A DNA stretch of 64,000 bases from the NCBI GenBank assembly GCA_020353195.1, contig CP070691.1, positions 2,163,344-2,227,343 on the forward strand, given 5' to 3'. Both the position numbers and the translations under genes were made by a program. Origin of the DNA: Phycisphaerales bacterium (GTDB taxonomy: Bacteria > Planctomycetota > Phycisphaerae > UBA1845). The notes under the pieces are model-generated. The model saw nothing but the letters and a program-made list of their open reading frames with translations, had not been told where the DNA came from and ran no database searches. This document shows positions 43,350 through 51,244 of the stretch, piece by piece; position 1 is the first letter of the stretch, and every line of letters starts with the position of its first letter.

Positions 43350-44150
43350 CTACGCCGCCACTTCAGCCAAGGCCTCATCGCCCTCACGCCGCCTCACGTC
43401 CGACACGCCGGGGGCCCGCCGCAGCGTCACTACCACGACCTCCGGCGGGCACAGGAACCGAAACCGGAGCGGCCAGCTGACGCCGATCCCCGCCGTCACG
43501 TGCAGGCTCCGCCCGTGGATTGCGTGGAGCCCCCAAGCCAACCGCCCCGGAATCCGATCGTGCGCCCATAGGCAACCGATCCCCGGAAACCGGATCTGAC
43601 CGCCGTGCGTATGCCCGCAAAGCACCACCCGGACCCGATCGTCCCGAACGCGATAAACCGCCGACGGGTAATGGGCCAACAGGACAGCCACGCAGTCCGG
43701 CGGCGCGCCCGCCAGCGCGCGATCCACATCTCCGTGATGACCGGAGGCTTGATTGAGCCCGGCGACAACAATGGACAATCCCCCCACCCGGACCGTGAGC
43801 CACTCGTCCCGCAAAAAGCGAACGGGGATCTCCTGGCAATCGGCCAGCCGTTCACTGTCATGATTGCCCAGGATTGCCAGGCACTGCGATCGGTCGGCAA
43901 GAGGATCGAAAAACAACCGGCACAGCCGGGCCGTTCTCTCAACCGGTTCCGGATAAGCCCCCAGATCACCCGTGCAGACCAGCACGTGATAGTCCAAGCG
44001 CATCAACCGCGCTTGAGCCTCAGCCACGGCGACATCGAATCCACGCAGGTGGAGGTCACTGATGTGGGCAATGCGAAGGCCGTCCGCTTCGATCGGCAGG
44101 CGGGCGACGCGTATCTCCCGGTATCGTACGTTTACCGGTCCGTTGAACAC
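43350..44150 (-). CDS. Calcineurin-like metallophosphoesterase (YkuE/LpxG-like)
   Basis: 266 residues from a GTG with GAGGGG seven bases upstream. The metal site is complete: D-x-H in HISDLHL, GDLG, GNHDSE, a later His in LLAHYPS and GHTHGGQ. This is the YkuE-type subfamily. Some members, such as chlamydial LpxG, cleave UDP-diacylglucosamine in lipid A synthesis. As lpxA is 4 kb away such a role is conceivable, but the sequence does not prove it. An open frame up to 44270 has no supporting ribosome site. There is no clear membrane anchor in the chosen form. Confidence 0.8.
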   Translation of the reverse strand: MFNGPVNVRYREIRVARLPIEADGLRIAHISDLHLRGFDVAVAEAQARLMRLDYHVLVCTGDLGAYPEPVERTARLCRLFFDPLADRSQCLAILGNHDSERLADCQEIPVRFLRDEWLTVRVGGLSIVVAGLNQASGHHGDVDRALAGAPPDCVAVLLAHYPSAVYRVRDDRVRVVLCGHTHGGQIRFPGIGCLWAHDRIPGRLAWGLHAIHGRSLHVTAGIGVSWPLRFRFLCPPEVVVVTLRRAPGVSDVRRREGDEALAEVAA

Positions 44151-44439
44151 TGTCGTTCCCCTCGGCCAGAGCACCAAGCCCGGGCCCGTGACGGTCCTAC
44201 CGGAACAATGCAGGCCGCCACTGCAACAGCCCGAGCCTGCCCCGACCGAGTCTAGAATACCCAGCCGCACCGGGCAAACCTCAGGCCGCTTCAGCCACCG
44301 CGAGCCCCCCGCACCATGCGTATCCGGACGTCCCGCCGTTGAGACGTTGGACAGAGAGTCGGCCCGCGAGGAATTGCCCGGCCACCCGGAGCCGCTTTAC
44401 GGGCCTACGAGAAGCCGGAGTCTGCCCCGGCACTGAAAA

Positions 44440-45384
44440 TCATACCCCCTCGTACAGCGGAGTGGACAGGTACCGCTCGCCGGCGCTGGCCAGCATCACG
44501 ATGATCGTCTGGCCCTTGTGTTCCGGCATGTTGGCAACCGTGTTGGCGGCGAACAGTGCGGCACCGGACGAGATGCCGCATAGAATCCCCTCCTCCAACG
44601 CCGCCCGTCGCGCCCACACGTACGCGTCCTGAGTGTCCACCTGCACGACCCCGTCGATGATATCGAGGTTCAACACGTCCGGGACGAACCCGGCCCCGAT
44701 CCCCTGGATCCCGTGCTTCCCGGGTTCGATCGGCTTGCCCTGGCGCGCCTGGGTGATGACCGGTGAGGTCTTCGGCTCGACCGCGTAACATCGGAATGAG
44801 CCCTTCCTGCTTTTGATCGCTTCGCCCACACCGGTGATCGTCCCGCCGGTCCCCACGCCCGCCACAAGCACGTCCGCCTTGCCACCGGTGTCGTTCCAGA
44901 TCTCCATCGCCGTCGTTTGCCGATGGATCTCCGGATTGGCCGGGTTGCTGAACTGCTGAGGCACAAATGAGCTGGGGATTTCCGCCGCCAGTCTGTCGGC
45001 CATCGTGATCGCCCCCATCATGCCCTGATCGCCGGGAGTCAGGACCAGTTGGGCCCCCATCGCCCGCAGCAACGTGCGCCGCTCGACGGACATCGTCTCG
45101 GGCATGGTCAGCGTCAGCTTGTACCCCTTGGCCGCACACACGAACGCCAGCGCGATGCCGGTGTTCCCGGAGGTGGGCTCGATGATCGTGCTTGCGCTGT
45201 CGATCCTGCCCTCCGCTTCCGCCGCCTCCAGCATCGACACGCCGATCCGGTCTTTCACACTGGAAAGCGGATTGAGGAATTCAAGCTTGGCATAGACTTT
45301 AGCAGGCGCCGGGATCAGGCGATTGATCCTGACCAGGGGCGTCCTGCCGACGACCCGCAGCACGCTCTCGAGTGGTCTGCCCAT
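44440..45384 (-). CDS. cysK: Cysteine synthase A (O-acetylserine sulfhydrylase)
   Basis: 314 residues from the ATG at 45384. It makes cysteine from O-acetylserine and sulfide with PLP. The PLP lysine lies in [11 protein letters not shown], the substrate loop is [12 protein letters not shown], the phosphate-binding Gly loop is VGTGGTITG, and the late serine that contacts the PLP ring is in GISSGAA. The protein is the normal length. No cysE is nearby. An open frame of 25 further codons upstream is not conserved-looking. Confidence 0.96.
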   Translation of the reverse strand: MGRPLESVLRVVGRTPLVRINRLIPAPAKVYAKLEFLNPLSSVKDRIGVSMLEAAEAEGRIDSASTIIEPTSGNTGIALAFVCAAKGYKLTLTMPETMSVERRTLLRAMGAQLVLTPGDQGMMGAITMADRLAAEIPSSFVPQQFSNPANPEIHRQTTAMEIWNDTGGKADVLVAGVGTGGTITGVGEAIKSRKGSFRCYAVEPKTSPVITQARQGKPIEPGKHGIQGIGAGFVPDVLNLDIIDGVVQVDTQDAYVWARRAALEEGILCGISSGAALFAANTVANMPEHKGQTIIVMLASAGERYLSTPLYEGV

Positions 45385-45430
45385 GGCTCCTCTCTCCGCG
45401 AAGGAAGGGACGGGGACAATCCGGCACCAC

Positions 45431-45459
45431 ACGTTACAGGCTGCAGGCAGCTTGATCAA
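45431..45459 (-). promoter_or_regulatory. Candidate promoter for cysK
   Basis: Minus strand: TTGATC (45459-45454), 17 bp, TAACGT (45436-45431). Moderate match; the leader would be about 40 bases. Confidence 0.4.
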
Positions 45460-45660
45460 GACGGACCGGTGCTTGCACAGATGCGGAGAGCGAGACTGAC
45501 AGGAGTCTCGGGGGCCTCGTTCGTCGCCTTTACGTGACCGGAATTGGAGCGTAAAAGAGGACCGTCCAGCGGGTTAAGGGCGATCCTGAAGGGGCGCGCT
45601 CCGCGCCGGTGGCATCGCGATCCGCGTTCGACGGTCGTTGCGCGATGAGAGGCCCAAGCA

Positions 45661-46083
45661 ATGATCCGAAGCCCGAATGTCCGGCGTTGTGGCCCGATGA
45701 CCCTGTGCGTTGCAGTCGTCACCACCATGACCGGCTGCGGCACGAAGCTCGTCTGGCGCCCCGACCTGGGCGGCGCCATGCAACTGGCGAGTCGCGAGAA
45801 CCGGTTCGTGGTCGTGGCCTACTGGTCGGCGCTCAACGCCGATTGCATGGAGATGGAGCGAACTGTGTTCCAGTCCCAGGACGTGGTCGACATCATGGCC
45901 GGGACCGTGCCGGTCCGCCTGAGCCCCATGCTGCACAAGGCGTGGGCCCGCGAGGCAGGTGTCAACCGCGTTCCCTCGTTCGTCGTCTACGCTCCGGATG
46001 GGCGCATCCTGCGGCGGCACGAGGGCTTCCTGGACGAGGCCGCGTTTCGCGGGTTCATCGTGGCGGCCAAGCTCTCAGTGTGA
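45661..46083 (+). CDS. Thioredoxin-fold lipoprotein lacking a C-x2-C active site
   Basis: 140 residues. A signal peptide with lipobox MTGC (C26) is followed by a short thioredoxin fold: strand FVVVAYWSALNADCMEME, helix, then VPVRLSPMLHK and the cis-Pro motif NRVPSFVVYAPDGRIL. At the position of the usual C-x2-C only one cysteine is present (NADCMEM), so it cannot work as a simple disulfide oxidoreductase. It resembles Thioredoxin_7/DUF255-type domains. Its partner is unknown. The ATG at 45661 is preceded by a weak GAGG; an ATG 12 codons later is possible. Confidence 0.65.
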   Translation: MIRSPNVRRCGPMTLCVAVVTTMTGCGTKLVWRPDLGGAMQLASRENRFVVVAYWSALNADCMEMERTVFQSQDVVDIMAGTVPVRLSPMLHKAWAREAGVNRVPSFVVYAPDGRILRRHEGFLDEAAFRGFIVAAKLSV

Positions 46084-46255
46084 ATCCAGCTCACCGGTCC
46101 GCTGCCGTTTCCCCGAAGACGTCCCCCGAATCCCCCAGTTCCCGTGTGCCCGGTCCCCACACCGCGTCCGTTTCCCGCATTCCCGAGAAGCCTGTCTCCG
46201 CCGCCGCTGCAGCCGGCTTCGATCCGCTCGGTTCCCGCCGATGACCGGACAGAAA

Positions 46256-46283
46256 CAGGGCCAGAGCGTCGGCTCCGGCCCTG
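46256..46283 (-). terminator. Strong hairpin terminator, possibly bidirectional
   Basis: CAGGGCC-A-GAGC, loop GTCG, GCTC-C-GGCCCTG: a stem of 7 + 4 bp with one internal mismatch. On the minus strand it is followed by TTTCTGT, as expected for ending the lipoprotein operon; on the plus strand by CTTATTG after the thioredoxin-fold gene. Confidence 0.6.
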
Positions 46284-46365
46284 CTTATTGCCGGTATCAG
46301 TACCGCAATACGAGCTCTCGCACGGCACCGCGTGCAAGAGTAGTGAATGCACTTTCGCAGAGTGT

Positions 46366-46644
46366 CTAGCCTCCGGCACCCAGGTTGGCGACGTTGGATC
46401 CTTCCTGCTCGCCGCGCGTCGGGGCAGCCGTGAAGCGGTCGTCATACAGAGCACCCGTCCCGAAGTCATCCTGGAACAGGTCGAACACCGCGTCGTTGTC
46501 CGTGAGGAACTCCACAGCCAGCGAAGACACAGCGCCCGTGAGCCAACTGCACGGATTACCGCCGCATGGACAGCACGGTATGCACCCGAGCACCACTCCG
46601 CCAGACACCACCAATGCAACCTTCTTCAGCAGATTGTTGCGCAT
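46366..46644 (-). CDS. Cysteine-rich tiny lipoprotein, copy 1
   Basis: 92 residues from the ATG at 46644, AAGGAG nine bases upstream. Signal peptide with lipobox VLGC (C21), then a cysteine-rich start (IPCCPCGGNPC), a helix (LTGAVSSLAVEFL), and an acidic/aromatic stretch DAVFDLFQDDFGTGALYDDRF before a flexible tail, split here at about residues 48-70. From residue 32 on, the mature protein is identical to copy 2. No known family. Several codons differ only silently between the copies, so the protein is under selection. The downstream terminator at 46256 suggests this is the last gene of a small operon. Confidence 0.7.
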   Translation of the reverse strand: MRNNLLKKVALVVSGGVVLGCIPCCPCGGNPCSWLTGAVSSLAVEFLTDNDAVFDLFQDDFGTGALYDDRFTAAPTRGEQEGSNVANLGAGG

Positions 46645-46653
46645 CACTTAGAT

Positions 46654-46704
46654 CTCCTTCTGAAAAAAGCTCGCGAACTTGCGTGCCCGAGATTTCGCCC
46701 GGGC
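46654..46704 (-). promoter_or_regulatory. Structured leader of lipoprotein copy 1
   Basis: Read on the minus strand: a 7-bp hairpin GCCCGGG-CGAAAT-CTCGGGC (46704-46685), then AAGTTCGCGAGCTT (a 5-bp stem with a CGCG loop) running into TTTT, then the AAGGAG ribosome site. The second hairpin with its T-run looks like a weak attenuator directly before the ribosome site. Confidence 0.4.
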
Positions 46705-46757
46705 TTATCCGACCTCTCGCACGGCACACCGTGCAAGAGTAGTGCACTTTGCAGAGC

Positions 46758-47039
46758 TTACTGGCCGCCGGCACCCAAGTTAGCGACGTTGGATCCCTCC
46801 TGCTCGCCGCGTGTCGGGGCAGCCGTAAAGCGGTCGTCATACAGAGCGCCCGTCCCGAAATCATCCTGGAACAGGTCGAACACCGCGTCGTTGTCCGTGA
46901 GGAACTCCACCGCCAGTGAGGACACAGCGCCTGTGAGCCAACTGCACGGATTGCCAAAACATGGACAGGAAGGTAGGCACCCGAGCACCACTCCGCCACA
47001 CGCCACCAGTGCGACCTTCCTCACCAGATTGTTACGCAT
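46758..47039 (-). CDS. Cysteine-rich tiny lipoprotein, copy 2
   Basis: 93 residues, paralogue of the copy at 46366. The signal peptide (LVRKVALVACGGVVLGC) and the first mature residues (LPSCPCFGNPC) differ, the rest is the same apart from one extra C-terminal Gln. The ATG has AAGGAG nine bases upstream. It is the upstream member of the pair in the direction of transcription. Confidence 0.7.
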   Translation of the reverse strand: MRNNLVRKVALVACGGVVLGCLPSCPCFGNPCSWLTGAVSSLAVEFLTDNDAVFDLFQDDFGTGALYDDRFTAAPTRGEQEGSNVANLGAGGQ

Positions 47040-47048
47040 AACTTAGAT

Positions 47049-47099
47049 CTCCTTCTGAAAAAAGTTCGCGAACTTGCGTGCCCGGGATTTCACCCGAGC
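47049..47099 (-). promoter_or_regulatory. Structured leader of lipoprotein copy 2
   Basis: Minus strand: GCTCGGG-TGAAAT-CCCGGGC (47099-47080), then the perfect palindrome AAGTTCGCGAACTT running into TTTT, then AAGGAG. Compared with copy 1, the changed stem bases keep the pairing: C-G becomes U-G, G-U becomes G-C, and U-G becomes U-A. Confidence 0.4.
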
Positions 47100-47277
47100 T
47101 TATCGCTCACAGCAGTTAACAGTTAACCGCTCGATCAACCAACTGTATTCCCATCCATCCACTCAACCGATTCCACCCTCAACATTCACCCCACTCTACA
47201 CTACACCCTCGCCCCACCGTTCCGCTCGCCGCGCCCTGCGCCCTCCACGAACATCCACCGACCCGGCAAAACGACAC

Positions 47278-47520
47278 CTACTTCGCGCTACCAGCCGTCT
47301 GCCCAAACCCCTCAAGTTCAACATGGGACAGCGCCGGCAAAAAGGCATCGTCGTACTCCATGCCACCACCCGCATCGTCCCCAAACACGTCGAACCCCTC
47401 GGGCAGGGCCGCATCCGTCACTACTGCGCGCCAAACGCCACCACCGAGGCACCCTCCAAACCCCAGCACCATGCCGCCGATCGCCACTGGAGCAACGACT
47501 CTCCAAATCCTCTTAGCCAT
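47278..47520 (-). CDS. Tiny lipoprotein, divergent third paralogue
   Basis: 80 residues from an ATG with GGAGG seven bases upstream. Signal peptide with lipobox FGGC (C24), then a short mature part. Its centre, VTDAALPEGFDVFGDDAGG, aligns with the neighbours' DAVFDLFQDD region, and GMEYDDAFLP aligns with ALYDDRFTA, so it is a distant member of the same family, without the cysteine cluster. It lies 240 bp upstream of copy 2 on the same strand. Function unknown. Confidence 0.6.
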   Translation of the reverse strand: MAKRIWRVVAPVAIGGMVLGFGGCLGGGVWRAVVTDAALPEGFDVFGDDAGGGMEYDDAFLPALSHVELEGFGQTAGSAK

Positions 47521-48266
47521 CGCCCGTCCTCCCCGCGGAAAACCACGCGGACTGAAGCGCTCGTCCCGCCCTCTCAGCACCCCGTGTACGCAACGGGCAG
47601 CACCCCGTTCATCCGACCACGCAAGTAGGAAACTCCGCGCTCCACCAAGCTCGCGTACGGGAACCAGTCGCTTTGAAATCCACCCGTCTTGGATTTCAGT
47701 TCAGTAGCGTCACGCCCCGCCGGCTCCGCGCTACTTGGCTTTCACCGCGCCACCAAGCTAGCCGCTAGGGCATCCGTTTATGTGCATCCCCTGTCCGCCG
47801 GATCGCCTTGGACAGGGCGAACTCCTGCTTCCTCATTTCTCGCCCGAGGGCTCCACCACGACGACCCGACTGCGGGTAACGCCTGCGCCCCGCCATATTG
47901 GGCGAAGATTATCACGAACCCCGTCTCCATGAGCAAGCACAAATTCGGCAATTTGCCAACTTTTTTGCGCGTGCCAACACCGCGTCTGCTGCGCGTGCCG
48001 ACAACTATGAATCCCTATATCGGTTCTGCCCAGCGCAGACCATTAGACGTTTTTTATCCGGACACCAAGGCTAAAGCAGCACTGGAAACGTCCGATTGAG
48101 GGTCCAACTTCCCCTATATTATCGAGCCATCCCCAAGCCACAGACGCTCGACAGCAAGGCTTGCCACCTTTCTCTCCTACCTCCCCACCATTGACTCCGC
48201 GCCTCCTCCGGGCGCGTACATCCTCCGCACATGCGAATCTCTCGCCCGGCACCAGTCACGCGGCGC
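47521..48266. other. Long intergenic region, partly A/T-rich
   Basis: 746 bp without a supported gene. The part 47900-48140 is A/T-richer than the rest. It contains a short palindrome GGCAATTTGCC (47947-47957) next to a T-run and an imperfect 14-base direct repeat (TGCGCGTGCC plus R-ACA; 47966 and 47990). Open frames here are Pro/Thr-rich and look accidental. It may hold the promoter of the lipoprotein cluster, or be decayed DNA. Confidence 0.45.
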
Positions 48267-49076
48267 CTAATAGGCCGCCTCGGACACGCCCGCGCGCCAC
48301 CTGCGGGGGCCGCCGATGATGCCCCTTTGCGACGGCTCGCGCAGGAATTCCAGGATTCGTCGGCCGGCGTCCGTGGTGACTGTGGCCGTCAGGGTCTCGG
48401 TGGCCTTGCTGAACGGCATCTTCGATCGGTACAGCACCTTGTACGCCTGCTTGACGTCGTTGCGCTGCTCCGGGCTGAAGCCGGCTCGCCGCAACCCGAC
48501 GACATTCGGGCCGACGCAATACCCCAGACGGACCGCGGCGAAGTACGGCGGCACATCCATCGTGATCGCAGCGTTTCCGCCGATCATCACCAACTCCCCG
48601 ATCCGGACGAATTGGTGGACTCCGGTTCCGCCTGCGATGAAAGCGCCGCCGCCCACGCGGACGTGACCGCCGAGCATCACGTTGTTGGCCAGCTTCACCT
48701 CATCTCCCAGGCAGCAGTTGTGCGCGACGTGCGCGTTGGCCATGATGAAGCAGCGCCTCCCGACCACGGTCTCCGAACCGGGCACCGTGCCGCGGTGAAT
48801 GGACGCCCCCTCACGGATGATGGTCTCGTCGCCGATGCGGCAGTAGGATTCGGCCCCTTGGTAAGCCAAGTCCTGCGGGAGATGGCCGACCACGGCCCCG
48901 GGATGGATCTGGCAACGTGCTCCGATCTGAGTCCAGCCGGTGATGAACGCGTGGGGATAGATGCGAGTCTGCGGGCCTATCCGTACGGGCCCCTCGATGA
49001 CTGCGTACGGGCCGATCTCCGCTGCCGGGTCCACCTCCGACTGACGGTCGACGATCGCTGTGGAGTGGATGGCCAC
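48267..49076 (-). CDS. lpxA: Acyl-ACP--UDP-N-acetylglucosamine O-acyltransferase
   Basis: 269 residues from a GTG with GGGAG six bases upstream; LpxA is usually about 262. It starts lipid A synthesis by adding a 3-hydroxyacyl chain to UDP-GlcNAc. The left-handed beta-helix hexapeptide repeats run from about residue 5 to 190 (AIVDRQSEVDPAAEIGPYAVI split over the first turns), with the catalytic His in NAHVAHNC and the motif GGHVRVGGGAFIAGGTGVHQFVRIG in the later coils. A helical C-terminus follows. The open frame upstream to 49274 has no LpxA features. It shows that the organism has an outer membrane with lipid A. Confidence 0.95.
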   Translation of the reverse strand: MAIHSTAIVDRQSEVDPAAEIGPYAVIEGPVRIGPQTRIYPHAFITGWTQIGARCQIHPGAVVGHLPQDLAYQGAESYCRIGDETIIREGASIHRGTVPGSETVVGRRCFIMANAHVAHNCCLGDEVKLANNVMLGGHVRVGGGAFIAGGTGVHQFVRIGELVMIGGNAAITMDVPPYFAAVRLGYCVGPNVVGLRRAGFSPEQRNDVKQAYKVLYRSKMPFSKATETLTATVTTDAGRRILEFLREPSQRGIIGGPRRWRAGVSEAAY

Positions 49077-49399
49077 TGCATACTCCCCGCGGGCGTGAGC
49101 CTTGTCGCTGGTCGCCACCGATGCCGGCCGCCCGCCGGGGCGGAATTGTAGCGGCTCAGCGGGTGGGGGACAAAAGGACTGCTGCGCCTGCCGGCCCGAG
49201 CGGCCCGGAAGCCGGGCCGCCCGGTGAGACAATGCCCGGGCTCCCACGTGGCCGGCGTCGGGTGACATGAACAAGCACAGGAACGGGCGGCGCCGGCAGC
49301 CTGCCTGCCCACACGATACCGGCAGATCCCTGACGTGCGTGTCGCGAGTGTTTCGAGAGGCCAGCGGTGCGCGGTGCGCCGCCGGGGACTGGGCCCGCC
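49077..49399. other. Intergenic region without a supported gene
   Basis: 323 bp between lpxA and the HDOD gene, both on the minus strand. GC-rich, no protein-like frame. The lpxA promoter should be here but I cannot point to it. Confidence 0.4.
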
Positions 49400-50323
49400 C
49401 TATGCCGGGGCGGCGGTCAGTTGCCGCTCAACGCTCTGGGCGATCAAATCGTAGGCGCTGCTGGGGATCACAGCGGTCCGCAGAATCGACGCCAATTCCT
49501 CTACATCCTTCTCGATGTCATCCAGGATGCTGAGGAGCGTCTTCAGGTCAACGCTGATGAAGGCCATCGCCTCGGCGCAGGTTATGGCGGACATCTCCGG
49601 ATCGGGGATCTCGCACAGCAGCGCGGCGATGCGGTCCGCGGCGTTCAGGATGCGCGCGATCCGGGTCGCTTCGTCCACCGGCTTGACCGTCACCGACTGC
49701 TGAAGATTGACCGCCTTGCAGATCGTCTCAGGCAGGCCCCAACCCGCTAACACCATTGCTGAGACTTCCGCGTGTGTCACCCCGACACACTCGCGTTCCT
49801 CGTCGCCCGTGAACGGCACACCGTTCGGACGATAGCGCGTCGCGATCGGGTCGTACTGCTCCCCCAGAGCATTGGACAGGATGGCGACGCCGATGTCCGC
49901 AAGCAATCCACTGACAAACGCCTCCTCCCGCGAATCGCGGGCGACCACGTCGGCCAGCCGAGCCGCCAGCACGGCCGACACCAGGGACCGGCGCCAGAAA
50001 TAGCTGGCATCCACGGTACCGGACGGGTACTTGCTCATCTGATCCACCAGACACCGCCCGAGCACCAGGGTCCGTGTCCGCTTCGGTCCCAAAAGCGTTA
50101 GCGCCTGCCGCAGTGACGTCACTCTGCCCGACAGTCCGAATAGCGCCGAGTTCGCCAGCCTGAGAATCTCGCTGACCGTGCCTGCGTCCGCAGACAGGAC
50201 CTTGACCACGTCGTCATACTCGAAGTCCGGATCCTGGATCACTTCCATGAACCGTGTCACAACCTGGGGAACTGACGGTACGGCAGCAGACTTCTTGATC
50301 GCTTCAAGAACGTGGAGATTCAT
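49400..50323 (-). CDS. HDOD-domain signalling protein
   Basis: 307 residues from the ATG at 50323 with GGGAG nine bases upstream. The HDOD domain covers about 12-215: LPxxP-like start (AAVPSVPQVVTRF), DVVKVLSADAGTVSEILRLANSALFG, SLRQALTLLGPKRTRTL and the residual HD-like region EAFVSGLLADIG and GVTHAEVSAMVLAGWGLP. The metal-binding HD pair is not intact, as normal for HDOD. Such proteins regulate second-messenger, motility or stress pathways through binding. The C-terminal 60 residues are helical. Partners are unknown. Confidence 0.88.
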   Translation of the reverse strand: MNLHVLEAIKKSAAVPSVPQVVTRFMEVIQDPDFEYDDVVKVLSADAGTVSEILRLANSALFGLSGRVTSLRQALTLLGPKRTRTLVLGRCLVDQMSKYPSGTVDASYFWRRSLVSAVLAARLADVVARDSREEAFVSGLLADIGVAILSNALGEQYDPIATRYRPNGVPFTGDEERECVGVTHAEVSAMVLAGWGLPETICKAVNLQQSVTVKPVDEATRIARILNAADRIAALLCEIPDPEMSAITCAEAMAFISVDLKTLLSILDDIEKDVEELASILRTAVIPSSAYDLIAQSVERQLTAAPA

Positions 50324-50595
50324 GATATCGGACTCCCAAGGTGAGTACGCGGCCCGGCCTGGTGGGCCCGGCCTGGCTCGCTTGCCGCTTACGCCATGGT
50401 CATCGGAGAGTTTCGCTTCCGGGGTTAGGACGTTTGCCCCCGTTCGGGTGGCGGATGGGGCGAATTCGCGGTGGCGACTTGCATCTGAGACCGGCAACCC
50501 CGCATCGTCATCGGGGGGGGCGGCGCGGCGCGCACGAAAGGCGACGGCACCAGGCTCGTCGCCTTACGCGGCAAAACCTTCGGGATGGCGTGGGG
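50324..50595. other. Intergenic region, no gene seen
   Basis: Between the ferredoxin stop and the HDOD start codon, both genes on the minus strand. It contains a G-run (GGGGGGGG near 50512) and no protein-like frame. Confidence 0.4.
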
Positions 50596-50832
50596 TCACT
50601 CTGTAGGGTAGAGCTTCTCGCCGGTCTCCCTGTCTTCGACCACAATGGCGTCGGTCGGGCAGTTTTCCGCCGCCTCGAGAATCGTCTCGCGGCTGTCGGT
50701 GGAGCTGTCTTTCACAACGGCCTTGTCCTCGTCATCCATCTCGAACGTTTCCGGGGCGTCGCTGCAGCAGGCCCCGTCGCCAATGCAGGCATCGCGGTCT
50801 ACGCTGACCTTCAGTTTGTCAATGTCCGGCAT
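50596..50832 (-). CDS. Single-cluster ferredoxin with an Asp in the second ligand position
   Basis: 78 residues, GGAG eight bases before the ATG. Cysteines C16, C22 and C58 and an Asp at 19 make the motif C-x2-D-x2-C...CP (CIGDGACC and NCPTDAI), the pattern of small monocluster ferredoxins such as that of Pyrococcus furiosus, where Asp replaces a Cys ligand. It would carry low-potential electrons. An extra Cys (C23) stands next to C22. The acidic surface is typical. The partner enzyme is not in the window; complex I is 11 kb away. Confidence 0.85.
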   Translation of the reverse strand: MPDIDKLKVSVDRDACIGDGACCSDAPETFEMDDEDKAVVKDSSTDSRETILEAAENCPTDAIVVEDRETGEKLYPTE

Positions 50833-50964
50833 GAACTGATCTCCAATGCTTAACGTGTCTTGACTCGCACCTGCTCCCCAGAGCAAACTCAGCGGTACCA
50901 ATACAGAAACGCGAGTTGTTTCGCAAGCACGGCCCACAAGGCCGCCCGAGCTGCCGGCCCGGCG

Positions 50965-50994
50965 TTGCAAGCCGGACCGACGCGCTCTTAGAAT
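50965..50994 (+). promoter_or_regulatory. Promoter upstream of the dUTPase gene
   Basis: TTGCAA (50965-50970), 18 bp, TAGAAT (50989-50994). Both boxes are good. Transcription should start near 51001, leaving a 224-base leader before the dUTPase GTG. The 392-bp gap 50833-51224 holds only this and a small open frame (51035). Confidence 0.6.
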
Positions 50995-51034
50995 CCTCCC
51001 CCGGTGGCCCGCAAGACCGCCTGGAGGAAGCACG

Positions 51035-51244
51035 TTGTTTGATACCACCAACACATGTAATATGACCCAGCCAAACGCGCCTCGCGAACCAGCGCCGCTG
51101 TCCGTCTGGCCCGCGCGGACGGGCGACAACCTCGTACGCGGAGGCGGCACCGCGGCAGGCGAACCGCCGATACCCCGGACGGCCCCGCACCGCAGGGGCG
51201 TGTTCATACTGATGGAGGGCAGCCGTGCTCACGGAACTGTTTGA
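51035..51244 (+). CDS. Possible small upstream ORF in the dUTPase leader
   Basis: 69 codons starting at a TTG with GGAGG seven bases before it, soon after the promoter. Its end overlaps the dUTPase start by 20 bases. The peptide is Pro/Arg/Thr-rich and matches nothing I know. It may be a leader peptide that couples translation, or a chance frame. Confidence 0.25.
   Translation: MFDTTNTCNMTQPNAPREPAPLSVWPARTGDNLVRGGGTAAGEPPIPRTAPHRRGVFILMEGSRAHGTV

Larger units (their letters stand above)
46315..46711. repeat. Tandem duplication, copy 1
   Basis: A unit of roughly 390-400 bp holding one tiny lipoprotein gene, its leader and a downstream hairpin (starting CTCTCGCACGG). It is repeated directly next door at 46714-47106. 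The copies differ by scattered substitutions and a few small indels. Within the mature coding part all the differences I could trace are silent. Confidence 0.85.
46714..47106. repeat. Tandem duplication, copy 2
   Basis: Second copy of the unit described at 46315-46711, in the same orientation. The start offset is 399 bp at the downstream hairpin and 395 bp at the ATG, because of small indels after the stop codon. Confidence 0.85.

Noticed and set aside
46685-46704. Leader hairpin as a known riboswitch class
   Set aside because: The loop and surrounding bases do not match any riboswitch consensus I remember, so it is reported only as a structured leader.
47947-47957. GGCAATTTGCC palindrome with a nearby T-run as a terminator
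   Set aside because: Only five pairs with a one-base centre; too weak for a terminator, kept as a note in the intergenic entry.
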